Shown piece after piece: positions 1 to 9,219 of a DNA stretch of 64,000 bases. The DNA is from CAZBSE01 sp964578625. Its GTDB lineage: Bacteria; Actinomycetota; Humimicrobiia; Humimicrobiales; Humimicrobiaceae. The position numbers and the translations under genes are program-made. The stretch is taken from positions 1 through 64,000 of the forward strand of contig CAZODQ010000003.1 of the NCBI GenBank assembly GCA_964578625.1, written 5' to 3'. Below the pieces are notes generated by a model. The model saw nothing but the letters and a program-made list of their open reading frames with translations. It was not told where the DNA came from and made no database searches. Each line of letters begins with the position of its first letter. The first letter of the stretch is position 1.

Positions 1-1
1 G

Positions 2-67
2 TTAAGGCACTGTGTTGTTAGAGAGCGGGTTGCCCCGTTTGTTGGTGAAGAGCCATTAAATATCTGA
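2..67 (+). CDS. Possible C-terminal end of a truncated CDS at the window edge
   Basis: One frame is open from the left edge to a TGA at 65-67 and would encode 21 residues ending ...APFVGEEPLNI. The stretch is more GC-rich than its surroundings and reads like the tail of a protein entering from outside the window. It ends 22 bp before the tRNA-Cys. It is too short to assign to a family and could be noncoding. Confidence 0.25.
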   Translation, partial: LRHCVVRERVAPFVGEEPLNI

Positions 68-88
68 AAAAATAGACTGAGAATTATA

Positions 89-162
<74 letters not shown>

Positions 163-270
163 TTATAGATAACAAGATGATATTATAAAATAATTACACT
201 TAAAAGTTAAGCGTGATTCTTTCTATCAATTAAAACAAAATATCAAAAGTTAAATGTTAGAATTAACCTT

Positions 271-1275
271 CTAAAATATACCTTCTATTTTCTGACCGCA
301 GTTTGAGCAGGAGCCCTTTTTTATATTATTGCCTGAAACTGAAAATCCGGTTCTTCTTATTAACAAATCACCGCAATTTGGACAATAAGTGTTTTCATAA
401 TCGCTTCCAGGGACGTTCCCCCCATAAACATATTTTAATCCCGCACCCTTACCTATATTTATAGCACTTTCTATTTGTTCAATACCCGTAGGCGGTATAT
501 CAGATTTATATTGTGGATAATAAGCACTTAAATGCCATGGTATATCTTTATCGATATCTGCTAAAAATTTTGCTATTTGTTTTAATTCGTCTTTTGAGTC
601 ATTAATTCCAGGTATAATAAGGGTTGTAACCTCAATCCAGATACCCAGTTTTTTCATAAGAATAATATTATTTAAAACAGGTTTCAGTCTGCCTCCTATT
701 TTATTTTTATATGTAGTATCCGAAAAACTTTTTAAATCCACGTTAGCTGCATCCAGGTATGGTTCTATCATCAACAGGCACTCTTTAGACATAAACCCAT
801 TTGTCACAAATACATTTTTCAAACCTTTCGCACTTGCCAGCTTGGCTGTATCATAAGCATATTCAAAAAAAATAGTGGGTTCTGTGTAAGTATAGGAAAT
901 ACTCTCATCACCATTTGCCAGGGCATGACTGACCATATTCTCCGGTGGGACATCTCTTCCCTCTATTTTGTTCTGGTCGCACGGAACTTGAGAAATATTA
1001 TAATTCTGGCAGAAGAAACATTTAAAATTACATCCGACTGTAGCTATAGACATAGAATATGAACCCGGCAAAAAATGAAACAGCGGTTTTTTCTCAATAG
1101 GATCAGAATTTTCCGCAATTATTTTCCCATAGACCAGTGAATAAAGTACTCCATCAATATTTCTTCTGACGCAGCACTTGCCTTTTTTCTTATCCTTTAT
1201 AATACATCTATGACTGCAGAGGTCGCACCTTACTTTCTTATCATCAAGCTTTTTATATAAATACGCTTCCTTCAT
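271..1275 (-). CDS. amrS: AmmeMemoRadiSam-system radical SAM enzyme (AmrS, PFL-activase-like)
   Basis: A 334-aa radical SAM protein of the AmrS/PflA-like family. The iron-sulfur motif CxxxCxxC is C82-C86-C89 (CNFKCFFC). It is preceded by an N-terminal Cys cluster (C17, C20, C24, C34, C35) and followed by a C-terminal zinc-ribbon pair (CPNCG and CSNCG). The family is named for co-occurrence with AMMECR1 and Memo domain proteins, but its substrate is not established. Neither partner is in this window. The gene lies between tRNA-Cys and a divergent tautomerase gene, and the ATG start follows a GGGAAG-like ribosome site. Identity is strong; function in this cell is unknown. Confidence 0.88.
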   Translation of the reverse strand: MKEAYLYKKLDDKKVRCDLCSHRCIIKDKKKGKCCVRRNIDGVLYSLVYGKIIAENSDPIEKKPLFHFLPGSYSMSIATVGCNFKCFFCQNYNISQVPCDQNKIEGRDVPPENMVSHALANGDESISYTYTEPTIFFEYAYDTAKLASAKGLKNVFVTNGFMSKECLLMIEPYLDAANVDLKSFSDTTYKNKIGGRLKPVLNNIILMKKLGIWIEVTTLIIPGINDSKDELKQIAKFLADIDKDIPWHLSAYYPQYKSDIPPTGIEQIESAINIGKGAGLKYVYGGNVPGSDYENTYCPNCGDLLIRRTGFSVSGNNIKKGSCSNCGQKIEGIF

Positions 1276-1451
1276 TTTACTTCCCTTTTTGACTTTTATT
1301 ACAGCTGACCATAATTATATAATCAGTATAAATAATAAACCAGTCTTCAAATATTTTTTTAAACACCTTAGATAAATCACTAAATTTTTAATGTTTTTTG
1401 AGATATACTTTTATTAATAAAACAACATAATACATAAAAAGGCAGGATAAT

Positions 1452-1670
1452 ATGCCGCATATAATAGTCAAACTATGGCCGGGAAGAACAGAGGAGCAGA
1501 AAAAACAGCTCGTAAAAAAACTTATAGAAGCTTTAAAATCCAGTATTAATGTACCCGACAGCTCAATTTCTATATCCATTGAAGAAATACCAAAAGAAAA
1601 ATGGAATGATGAAGTCTATAAGCCTTATATAGTTGAAAAAAAACATTTACTATATAAAAAACCACACTAA
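1452..1670 (+). CDS. 4-oxalocrotonate tautomerase family protein (PptA-like)
   Basis: A 72-aa protein of the tautomerase superfamily. After Met removal it begins with the catalytic Pro (MPHIIVKLWPGR), the family hallmark. The motif DSSISISIEE matches the central strand of E. coli PptA/YdcE-type tautomerases, and the length is typical of small single-domain members. A ribosome site (AAAGGCAGG) precedes the ATG. These enzymes catalyse keto-enol tautomerisation; the physiological substrate cannot be read from sequence. The gene is divergent from amrS and followed by a TPR gene on the same strand. Confidence 0.85.
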   Translation: MPHIIVKLWPGRTEEQKKQLVKKLIEALKSSINVPDSSISISIEEIPKEKWNDEVYKPYIVEKKHLLYKKPH

Positions 1671-1765
1671 AATACTGTTAAATAGTTTCTTTAACGTTTA
1701 TAATAATTGAAACTTGATATTTAATTTATTTTAAACATTTTTTATCCAAAGGATTAAACAGGCAT

Positions 1766-2176
1766 ATGGATGAAGATAAAGATCTATGGATATATTTTGT
1801 TGAACTGCTTATAAAACAGGGCCAATATGACAAAGTTGATAAGATATGCAGTGATGCTCTTAAAAAGAATAGAAAATTTAAGGAAGCATGGTATTTTTTT
1901 GGCCTTAATCTTTATAAACAGGGTAAATATGATGAGTCTGAACAGGCCTGTATCGAAGCTCTGGAACTGGATGACGGATATATTGATGCCTGCCTATGCC
2001 TCGGTGCCGCACTTTTTAAACAAAACAAATTTTCCCAATCTGAAAGTATCATCAGAAAACTTCTGATTCTCGACGATAGGAATAAAGATGCCTGGAAAAT
2101 CCTTAGTATAATATTAAATAAACAGGGCAAGTACGAAGAGTCGGAAGAAGCAAGTAAAAGAGCAAAAAGAATCTGA
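1766..2176 (+). CDS. Tetratricopeptide repeat protein
   Basis: A 136-aa protein made almost entirely of about four TPR units (repeats begin near residues 7, 40, 74 and 108, with G-Y/F-A-like positions such as KQGKYDESEQACIEALELD). No signal peptide or catalytic domain is visible, so it is predicted to be a cytoplasmic protein-protein interaction module. A possible ribosome site (AAAGGATT) lies upstream of the ATG. Its partner is unknown; the neighbours (tautomerase, tRNA-Leu) give no hint. Confidence 0.75.
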   Translation: MDEDKDLWIYFVELLIKQGQYDKVDKICSDALKKNRKFKEAWYFFGLNLYKQGKYDESEQACIEALELDDGYIDACLCLGAALFKQNKFSQSESIIRKLLILDDRNKDAWKILSIILNKQGKYEESEEASKRAKRI

Positions 2177-2201
2177 AATATTACTATTGATTGTATTTTG
2201 C

Positions 2202-2290
2202 TGGTGTCGGAAGGGGGACTTGAACCCCCATGAACATAAATGTTCACAAGGCCCTCAACCTTGCGCGTCTACCAGTTCCGCCATTCCGAC
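2202..2290 (-). tRNA. tRNA-Leu (anticodon GAG)
   Basis: The reverse strand gives a class II tRNA with a long variable arm. The acceptor GTCGGAA pairs with TTCCGAC, the anticodon stem CAAGG/CCTTG closes the loop TTGAGGG (anticodon GAG), and the T-loop is TTCAAGT. CCA is encoded at 2202-2204. It lies 27 bp downstream of the stop codon of the permuted binding protein. Confidence 0.96.
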
Positions 2291-2317
2291 ATTCCACAAA
2301 TATTAGATATATATTCT

Positions 2318-4021
2318 CTATTCCTCTATTGGTTTTAAACTTACAGCAAGATGTTCCATTAAGTCACCCGGCTGTATCAATAAACCAATATCTTTATCTT
2401 CTTCAAGAGTTTCCATTAATTTCAGGTCAAATGGAAGATTTACTAAATCAATCTCTTTGTTTTTGAGCATTCCTATAAGATTATTGATATCAGGATCAAA
2501 TAAAATCTTAATCCTGTCTATTACAGGTAATTCACCAAAATAAGATTCATTTTTCTCTAATAACAAGTAATCCCCACTTTCTGATATTTTATAAGGGCCG
2601 CTGGCTGTGAGATCATTAATGTCGAAATTATATATATCTACCCCTTCCAATGTGCCCTCTGGAAATACAATACCGAAAAGTTCTTTCCAGTCTTCAAAAT
2701 ACTCCTTAAAAACGATATTAAACTCCTTCTCATTTATTATTTCGATACTTTCTATCTTAGAATAATCTTCACTAATACCTAAAATGCTTTCATCTTTCAA
2801 CATTGTATCATAAGTATATTTTATATCCCTGGAAGTTATTGGTTCTCCATTTTCCCAGAAAATGTTATCTTTAAGTAAAACCCTGACTTCGAAATCTTCT
2901 TTTTCATATGAAGAATTAACATGACTTTCTTCTACCAATACTGGTTCATATTCACCCGTCTCATTGATCTCCCATAAATTTGCGATTATAAGATCTTTTA
3001 TACAATCTGAATTAAAAAGATCTACAGGACTGTAGCGCTCACCTTCACAACCAATAATTATTTCACTCTCACTTTTTTCATCTGTTAGACTCCAATTTTC
3101 GATATTATAAAAGACTTTATTATTTTTTATATCTATATCTACTTTTTTTAATTTCTTTTTATTGTATGCAATTGAACATAATCGGCTATAGAGAGGAAGC
3201 ACTACCGCATCACTTGCCAGGATATCCTGGAATTGCCCAAGTAAATCTTTTTTCTTATCACAGTCTTTCTCTTCCACTATTTTATTTAAAATTTCGTCAG
3301 TATCAGAATTGCTATACCAATAAAAATTCAAACAATCTTTGTTTTCATCTGTCTCGTAACTGGGTAATTTATTTGAATTGAACATACAATTTAATTTACT
3401 GCCATAAGAATTTTCTATTGACCACAGACCTAATTCATAATTTCCCATTACGACATAATCAGGATACCATTCTTCCGGAGGTTTATTAAAAACCCCGATT
3501 TTTATTCCAATTTTATCTAAATCCTCCTTAATCAGCTCTTCTATCACCTGATATTTACTGTTATTGTCTCTGGAACCTATTGTGATATAAAGAGGATTAT
3601 TTATATCATAACCAGCATTGCTTAAAAAATCTCTTGCCTTGTTTAAATCATAATCATATTCCGACCAGGACGGTTTATAAAAATACGAACTCTTCGCAAA
3701 TAAACTGTTAAGCACTTCGTTATATTTACCAAATAATTCATTAACAATTTCTTCTCTATTTATTGCATAAAATATAGCTTTCCTTATATTAATATCACTT
3801 AAGGGTTTTTTATTTTCCTGTTTTTCTTTTAATTCAAGAAAGGATTCCTCGTACCCAATATGCTCTTCTTCTCCAATACTATTTTTGTTTTCAATCTCAT
3901 CTACATTATTAAGCGACCCAAAAATCTTAAAACCTTCATACTCACATGAGCATATCCACATACTTAAAAAAGCTATTATACAAAAAAAAACTATTATTAT
4001 TTCAATTTTTGATTTCTGCAT
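2318..4021 (-). CDS. Lipoprotein with circularly permuted SBP_bac_5 (peptide/nickel-binding) fold
   Basis: A 567-aa exported protein with an N-terminal hydrophobic signal and lipobox (ICSC, Cys26). Residues about 53-312 match the C-terminal half of family-5 solute-binding proteins: an E-H-I segment, then PLSDINIRKAIFYAINRE, then the usual C-terminal end (ILASDAVVLPLY ... ENWSL). Residues about 319-567 match the N-terminal half (IIIGCEGERYSPVDL, then FWENGEPITSRDIKYTY, PYKISESG and ending EHLAVSLKP). The two halves are therefore in reversed order compared with normal oligopeptide-binding proteins. The E-H-hydrophobic segment occurs at both junction ends (residues about 53 and 556), as expected if a tandem duplicate lost its outer halves. 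No ABC permease or ATPase gene is adjacent. Ligand unknown. Confidence 0.75.
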   Translation of the reverse strand: MQKSKIEIIIVFFCIIAFLSMWICSCEYEGFKIFGSLNNVDEIENKNSIGEEEHIGYEESFLELKEKQENKKPLSDINIRKAIFYAINREEIVNELFGKYNEVLNSLFAKSSYFYKPSWSEYDYDLNKARDFLSNAGYDINNPLYITIGSRDNNSKYQVIEELIKEDLDKIGIKIGVFNKPPEEWYPDYVVMGNYELGLWSIENSYGSKLNCMFNSNKLPSYETDENKDCLNFYWYSNSDTDEILNKIVEEKDCDKKKDLLGQFQDILASDAVVLPLYSRLCSIAYNKKKLKKVDIDIKNNKVFYNIENWSLTDEKSESEIIIGCEGERYSPVDLFNSDCIKDLIIANLWEINETGEYEPVLVEESHVNSSYEKEDFEVRVLLKDNIFWENGEPITSRDIKYTYDTMLKDESILGISEDYSKIESIEIINEKEFNIVFKEYFEDWKELFGIVFPEGTLEGVDIYNFDINDLTASGPYKISESGDYLLLEKNESYFGELPVIDRIKILFDPDINNLIGMLKNKEIDLVNLPFDLKLMETLEEDKDIGLLIQPGDLMEHLAVSLKPIEE

Positions 4022-4063
4022 TTCTGATTTAAAATAGAACTGATCTTTAGGTATAATGCCAGT

Positions 4064-4297
4064 TTACAAAAGAATGAATAAAGTTATAGTAGTAATTGTA
4101 AAAACCAAACCCAGTATAATTGTGATCCTGTCAAGATTCTTCTCTACAATTCCCGTACCATCGAAAGTATCTACCATTCCTGCAAATAAACCGGAAACAC
4201 CGCCGCCTCTTCCGGCATGTAGAAGTATCAACAATACAAGACCTATACTTGCAACCATATGAACAGCATATAAAATATTTAATAAAACCGAACCCAT
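4064..4297 (-). CDS. secG: Preprotein translocase subunit SecG
   Basis: A 77-aa membrane protein with two hydrophobic segments (residues about 5-26 and 55-77) flanking the conserved cytoplasmic loop with LLHAGRGGGVSGLF. This matches SecG, the accessory subunit of the SecYEG channel. A GGGGAAG ribosome site precedes the ATG. It is the last gene of the gap-pgk-tpiA-gpmI run, a position also seen in Actinobacteria where secG follows tpiA. Confidence is high from the motif and topology. Confidence 0.93.
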   Translation of the reverse strand: MGSVLLNILYAVHMVASIGLVLLILLHAGRGGGVSGLFAGMVDTFDGTGIVEKNLDRITIILGLVFTITTITLFILL

Positions 4298-4426
4298 ATT
4301 TATACTTCCCCTAAAATATAAAATTCTTAATTAATTTTTAGAATATATTTTACCAAAAAATAGATATATTAACATAAATATTTCTTTTGGCTTATTTTAT
4401 GAACAGCCGCCCGAAATAGTAATTCA

Positions 4427-5965
4427 TTAAACTATAAGAGACTCTCCCGTCATTTCCACTGGCTTTTTTATATTTAACAGTTCCAGTATCGTAGGCGCAA
4501 TATCGCTTAACTTGAAATCACTGCCGCTTTTTAATTTGATTTTGGAATTACAGATTATAAAAGGCACGGGTGATGTTGAATGGGCGGTTATAGTTTTCCT
4601 TCCTCCAGAACACAGCATTTCTTCAGCATTACCATGATCTGCTGTTATTAATGCCAGTCCTCCGTACCTATTCAATTCTTTTATTACTCTTCCAACACAT
4701 TTATCCACAGCTTCAACCGCTTTTATAGCCGCATCGATTTTGCCTGTATGTCCTACCATATCAGGATTAGCATAATTCAGTATTATAATATCGAATTTTC
4801 CTGATTCAATCTCATCCACCACCAAAGCAGTGACTTCAAAGGCGCTCATTTCCGGCTTTAAATCATAGGTCGCTACTTTTGGAGAAGGTATCAACATCCT
4901 TTCCTCACCTTTAAAAGGTTTTTCAATACCACCATTAAAAAAGAATGTGACATGAGCATACTTCTCTGTTTCAGCAATCCTTAACTGCTTCAAGCCATTT
5001 TTTGAAACGACTTCTCCCAGGGTATTATTTAACTTATCAGTCTGAAACACTACAGGTACATCGAATTTTTTATCATATTGGGTCATGCATACGAAATGTA
5101 CTTCCGGTGGTCTGCTTCCCCTATCAAATTCATTAAATTTTTTATTTATAAATGATCTTGTGAGTTGTCTCGCCCTGTCAGGTCTAAAATTAAAGAATAT
5201 CACAGAATCACCTGACTTTACTTTTGCTTTTTCTTCACTGCTGCATTTTACTATAGAAGGTATTACAAATTCATCATCCACATCATTATTATAAGACGCT
5301 TTTACAACTTCCTCTGCAGTTTTAAATTTATTGCCTTTCCTGTACACCAGCGCGTCATAACTTTTTTTAGTCCTTTTCCATCTGTTATCCCGGTCCATAC
5401 TGTAGTATCTTCCACTGACAGTAGCAATTTGTCCAACACCCTTTTTTTTAAGATAATCATCTACCTGATTTAGGAAAGGTATTGCGCTCCTGGGAGGGAC
5501 ATCCCTGCCATCAAGAAAAGCATGAATATATAGGTTTTCTATATTCCTGTCTGCAGCTAAATCAATTAAAGCCTTGAGATGTTGAATATGGCTATGTACA
5601 CCTCCATCTGATACTAAACCCATTAGATGCAGGGAACTGTTCTTTTCTTTTACATTCATCAAAGCTTTAATCAGCACTTCGTTTTTAAAGAAAGTGCCGT
5701 TCTTGATCTCCTTATTTATTCTGGTCAATTCCTGATATACAATTCTTCCGGCACCAATATTTAGATGACCTACTTCAGAATTACCCATCTGACCTTCCGG
5801 AAGCCCTACTGCTTCTCCGGATGCTTTTAATTTGATGTTACTGTAAGTTTTACCGTAACTATCCATATTAGGGGTTCTGGCAAGCCTAATAGAATTGCCG
5901 TCTACTTGACTAGAAAGGCCCCAACCATCCAGTATTATCAAACAGATTGGTTTAAATATTTTCAT
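4427..5965 (-). CDS. gpmI: 2,3-bisphosphoglycerate-independent phosphoglycerate mutase
   Basis: A 512-aa cytosolic enzyme that interconverts 3- and 2-phosphoglycerate. It has the alkaline-phosphatase-superfamily metal sites typical of Mn-dependent iPGM: LIILDGWGLS at the N-terminus, the phosphoserine region GNSEVGHLNIGAGR (near residue 62), HSHIQHLKALIDLA, DGRDVPPRSA, and the C-terminal ADHGNAEEM with HSTSPVPFI. Length is standard. It lies 18 bp downstream of tpiA in the glycolytic operon. Confidence 0.97.
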   Translation of the reverse strand: MKIFKPICLIILDGWGLSSQVDGNSIRLARTPNMDSYGKTYSNIKLKASGEAVGLPEGQMGNSEVGHLNIGAGRIVYQELTRINKEIKNGTFFKNEVLIKALMNVKEKNSSLHLMGLVSDGGVHSHIQHLKALIDLAADRNIENLYIHAFLDGRDVPPRSAIPFLNQVDDYLKKKGVGQIATVSGRYYSMDRDNRWKRTKKSYDALVYRKGNKFKTAEEVVKASYNNDVDDEFVIPSIVKCSSEEKAKVKSGDSVIFFNFRPDRARQLTRSFINKKFNEFDRGSRPPEVHFVCMTQYDKKFDVPVVFQTDKLNNTLGEVVSKNGLKQLRIAETEKYAHVTFFFNGGIEKPFKGEERMLIPSPKVATYDLKPEMSAFEVTALVVDEIESGKFDIIILNYANPDMVGHTGKIDAAIKAVEAVDKCVGRVIKELNRYGGLALITADHGNAEEMLCSGGRKTITAHSTSPVPFIICNSKIKLKSGSDFKLSDIAPTILELLNIKKPVEMTGESLIV

Positions 5966-5983
5966 TTAAATGCTGCAAATATC

Positions 5984-6739
5984 CTAATAATTAATTATTG
6001 CTATAAAATCATTGACCTTTATACTGGCACCACCAACAAGTGCTCCATCAATATCAGACATACTCATAAGTTCAGAGATATTAGATGGTTTGACACTCCC
6101 GCCATATTGAATCCTCACAGCTTCGGAAATCTCTTTATTGTAAAGATCCCCTATTCTCTCTCTTATAGCCAGGCACATATCGTTAGCATCTTTTGATGTA
6201 GCAGTTTTTCCAGTACCAATAGCCCATATTGGCTCATAGGCAATAGTAAGACCAGCAATGTTTTCTTTATCTATTCCAACCAGACATTCACCTAATTGAT
6301 TTAAAACAAATCCCTCAGCTTTGCCACTTTCTCTTATATCAAGGGATTCACCAATACATATAATCGGTTTTAAACCTGAATCAAAAGCCATAATCGCTTT
6401 TTTATTAACAATTTCGTTTGTTTCGCCGAAATATTGCCTTCTTTCACTATGACCAATAATTACGTATTCCACACCCAATTCTTTTATCATTCCTGGTGAA
6501 ACTTCTCCGGTAAAAGCACCACTGGATTTATAAAACATATTCTGTGCACCAAGTCTTATCTCAATTTTATATCTGTCGATTTCATTTTTAACACTCATAA
6601 GAGCCGTGGCAGGCGGGCATACTGCTACTTCACAATTATTCTTATTCCTATATTCAGCCCTTAGTTCCTGCATAAATTTTTCGGCTTCTAAATGAGTCAT
6701 ATTCATTTTCCAATTGCCTGCTATAAAAGGCTTCCTCAT
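5984..6739 (-). CDS. tpiA: Triosephosphate isomerase
   Basis: A 251-aa TIM barrel that interconverts dihydroxyacetone phosphate and glyceraldehyde 3-phosphate. Visible catalytic residues are Lys in GNWKMN, His in IIGHSERR and Glu in AYEPIWAIGTGKTAT, with the phosphate loop YGGSVKPSN and the GGAS segment near the C-terminus. A ribosome site (AGAAGGGA) precedes the ATG. It sits between pgk (30 bp upstream) and gpmI. Confidence 0.98.
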   Translation of the reverse strand: MRKPFIAGNWKMNMTHLEAEKFMQELRAEYRNKNNCEVAVCPPATALMSVKNEIDRYKIEIRLGAQNMFYKSSGAFTGEVSPGMIKELGVEYVIIGHSERRQYFGETNEIVNKKAIMAFDSGLKPIICIGESLDIRESGKAEGFVLNQLGECLVGIDKENIAGLTIAYEPIWAIGTGKTATSKDANDMCLAIRERIGDLYNKEISEAVRIQYGGSVKPSNISELMSMSDIDGALVGGASIKVNDFIAIINY

Positions 6740-6769
6740 TTTTAAAGTCCCTTCTTAAAATAATTTAAA

Positions 6770-7966
6770 TTAATGTTCCCTGTCCATCAAAGATACTAAA
6801 CCCGGTAATTCCTTACCCTCTAAAAATTCCATTGCGGCTCCGCCGCCGCTCGAAACATGAGAGAGCTTTGAGTATAATTTATACTTATTCAACGCAGTTA
6901 TTGTATCTCCTCCACCTGCTACAGTAACTGCCCGACTTTCTGCTATGGAATGGGCAATACTCCTTGTTCCATTTGAAAAATTTTCCCATTCAAAAACGCC
7001 CACCGGTCCATTCCAGAAAATAGTCTTTGCACTTGAGATTTCTTTTTTAAATAATTCTATACTTCTCTGACCGATGTCTAGCCCCATCCAATCAACCGGT
7101 ATTGATTGTATTGACACCATTTTCCTTTCTGCATCATTATCAAATTCTTTCGCAATAACAACATCTATTGGGAGCAGCAAATTAATATTATCCCTTTTGG
7201 CAAGATCCAGCATTTCTTTCGCAAAGTCTATCTGACTATCTTCACAAATCGATTTACCTACTTCATAATTCTGTGCTTTTAAAAATGTATATGTCATTCC
7301 CCCACCTAATATCAAACTGTCCACTTTGCCCAGTAAGTTCCTTATAACCGGTATTTTACTTGAAACTTTACTGCCTCCAAGTATAGCGAGAAAAGGCCTT
7401 TCCGGTGATTCCAGCAGAGAAGTTAAAACTTCAATCTCTTTCTTCATCAAAAAACCTGCCACCGATGGAAGGTAAGCTGTCACCCCTACGACTGAAGCAT
7501 GGGCTCTATGTGCTGCACCAAAAGCATCATTTACATAGATATCTGCCAGAGAGGCAATTGATTTTGCCAACCCATCATTATTTTCTTTCTCTCCAGGGTC
7601 AAATCTTAAGTTTTCAAGCATTACAATATCACCAAAATTCATATCAGTATCTATGTAATCTTTGATCTCCTGAGAATATATCTGATCGAACTTCCTGACC
7701 TTTTTATTTATTAACTGCTCCAGTCTCTTTGCAACAGGACTTAGACTCAATTTAGGGTCAACTTTCCCTTTCGGCCTTCCTAAATGTGACATTAAGATAA
7801 TCTTTGCATCATTTTTAACCAGATAATCAATTGTAGGCAGCGACAGTTTTATTCTGGTATCATCAGTTACATTCAATTCATCATCCAGAGGAACATTATA
7901 ATCTACTCTGACTAACACTCTCTTTTTATTAACATCAATATCTTTTATTGTTTTTTTACTGAACAT
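6770..7966 (-). CDS. pgk: Phosphoglycerate kinase
   Basis: A protein of about 398 aa that transfers phosphate from 1,3-bisphosphoglycerate to ADP. It shows the N-terminal substrate loop RVDYNVPLD, the HLGRPKG motif, the nucleotide-domain LGGSKVSSKI, WNGPVGVFEW and the C-terminal GGGDTITAL. I place the start at the ATG at 7966 because family members begin near MFSKKTIKD. A GTG at 7975 and TTG at 7978 lie closer to the GAGG ribosome site and cannot be excluded. It follows gap after a strong intergenic hairpin. Confidence 0.97.
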   Translation of the reverse strand: MFSKKTIKDIDVNKKRVLVRVDYNVPLDDELNVTDDTRIKLSLPTIDYLVKNDAKIILMSHLGRPKGKVDPKLSLSPVAKRLEQLINKKVRKFDQIYSQEIKDYIDTDMNFGDIVMLENLRFDPGEKENNDGLAKSIASLADIYVNDAFGAAHRAHASVVGVTAYLPSVAGFLMKKEIEVLTSLLESPERPFLAILGGSKVSSKIPVIRNLLGKVDSLILGGGMTYTFLKAQNYEVGKSICEDSQIDFAKEMLDLAKRDNINLLLPIDVVIAKEFDNDAERKMVSIQSIPVDWMGLDIGQRSIELFKKEISSAKTIFWNGPVGVFEWENFSNGTRSIAHSIAESRAVTVAGGGDTITALNKYKLYSKLSHVSSGGGAAMEFLEGKELPGLVSLMDREH

Positions 7967-7992
7967 CCATATCACCAAAACCTCATTTTATA

Positions 7993-8030
7993 AATAACCG
8001 AGGTCTGACCGGGATTAGACCTCTGTTATT
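7993..8030 (-). repeat. Intercistronic hairpin between gap and pgk
   Basis: The gap-pgk spacer contains an inverted repeat with arms AATAAC + GAGGTCT and AGACCTC + GTTATT (13 paired bases with one mismatch) around a 10-nt loop. There is no U-tract after it, so it is not a typical terminator. An mRNA stabiliser, a processing site or an operator are possible. Confidence 0.6.
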
Positions 8031-8054
8031 TATTATCCTGGTCAATCTCCTTGT

Positions 8055-9068
8055 TTATTTCATAATATAATTGACCAGGTCATACAACCTGCATGAATAA
8101 CCCCACTCATTATCATACCAGGATAAAACCTTAACCAAGTTATCCTGCTTGAAAGTATATAAAGAATCAAATATTGAGGAATGGCTGTCACCCACCACAT
8201 CTACGGATACAATCGGTTCTTCGCAATATTTTAAAATCCCTTTAAGCCCTGACTCTTCCGAAGCCTTTTTAAAAGCACTGTTTATATCCTCTTTTGAGCA
8301 ATCTTTTTCCACTTCCACAACCAGATCAACAAGTGAACCCACCGGTACAGGAATTCTTACAGACAGACCGTCAAGTTTACCGTTCAGTTCTGGAATTACC
8401 AGACCTATTGCACTTGCAGCACCCGTTGAGGTTGGTATAGCTGATAGGGCTGCCGCTCTTGCTCTTCTTAAATCCTTATGAGGTAAATCCAATATCCTCT
8501 GGTCGTTGGTATAAGCATGTATTGTAGTCATAATACCATTTTTTATAACAAAATTTTCATGCAGTACCTTACATACCGGTGCAAGTGCATTGGTTGTACA
8601 GGAAGCATTTGAAATTATATTATGCTCTTCTTTTTTATATTGCTCATGATTAACACCTAAAACCATTGTGATATCTGCTCCATCGCCTTTACATGGTGCA
8701 GAGACTATTACCTTTTTGGCACCGGCAGACAGGTGTTTGCCAGCACCTTCTCTAGTTCTGAATATCCCTGTAGATTCAAGTACAACATCAACCCCTAAAT
8801 CTCTCCAGGGAAGTAATCCAGGGTCTTTTTCCGAAGTGATTTTTATCTTATTGCCGTTTACTTCAATATAGCCATCTCCTGCGCTTACATCGGCATCCAA
8901 GATACCGTATATGGAGTCATATTTCAGAAGATAGGCAAGAGTTTTTGAATCATAAAGATCATTTATAGCTACCACATCTATACCGTTATCTTTATCATTT
9001 TTTAATTTCGCCCTGAAAAACTGCCTTCCTATTCTACCAAATCCATTAATTCCTACTTTTATTGACAT
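8055..9068 (-). CDS. gap: Glyceraldehyde-3-phosphate dehydrogenase (type I)
   Basis: A 337-aa NAD-dependent dehydrogenase that oxidises and phosphorylates glyceraldehyde 3-phosphate. It has the Rossmann motif GINGFGRIGRQ, the active site SNASCTTNALAPV with the nucleophilic Cys, HAYTNDQ, and the C-terminal SWYDNEWGYSCR. Length is standard. A strong ribosome site (GGGAGGGAG) precedes the ATG. It is the first gene of the gap-pgk-tpiA-gpmI-secG series. The upstream 151 bp is AT-rich and probably holds the operon promoter, which I could not place with confidence. Confidence 0.98.
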   Translation of the reverse strand: MSIKVGINGFGRIGRQFFRAKLKNDKDNGIDVVAINDLYDSKTLAYLLKYDSIYGILDADVSAGDGYIEVNGNKIKITSEKDPGLLPWRDLGVDVVLESTGIFRTREGAGKHLSAGAKKVIVSAPCKGDGADITMVLGVNHEQYKKEEHNIISNASCTTNALAPVCKVLHENFVIKNGIMTTIHAYTNDQRILDLPHKDLRRARAAALSAIPTSTGAASAIGLVIPELNGKLDGLSVRIPVPVGSLVDLVVEVEKDCSKEDINSAFKKASEESGLKGILKYCEEPIVSVDVVGDSHSSIFDSLYTFKQDNLVKVLSWYDNEWGYSCRLYDLVNYIMK

Positions 9069-9219
9069 TGCGCTCCCTCCCTAATAAAAATTAAAGATTA
9101 AACATATTTAACAAAATATAAATCGTGTAATTTTAACAAATTTAATTGAATCAATAAAGCAAATTCCAATAAAAAGTATCTAAAATAAACGGTCAAAATA
9201 CAAACTATTTCCAATAATA

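Noticed and set aside
1388..1579. 63-aa minus-strand ORF with hydrophobic residues
   Set aside because: It lies antisense to the tautomerase gene, which has a ribosome site and catalytic Pro.
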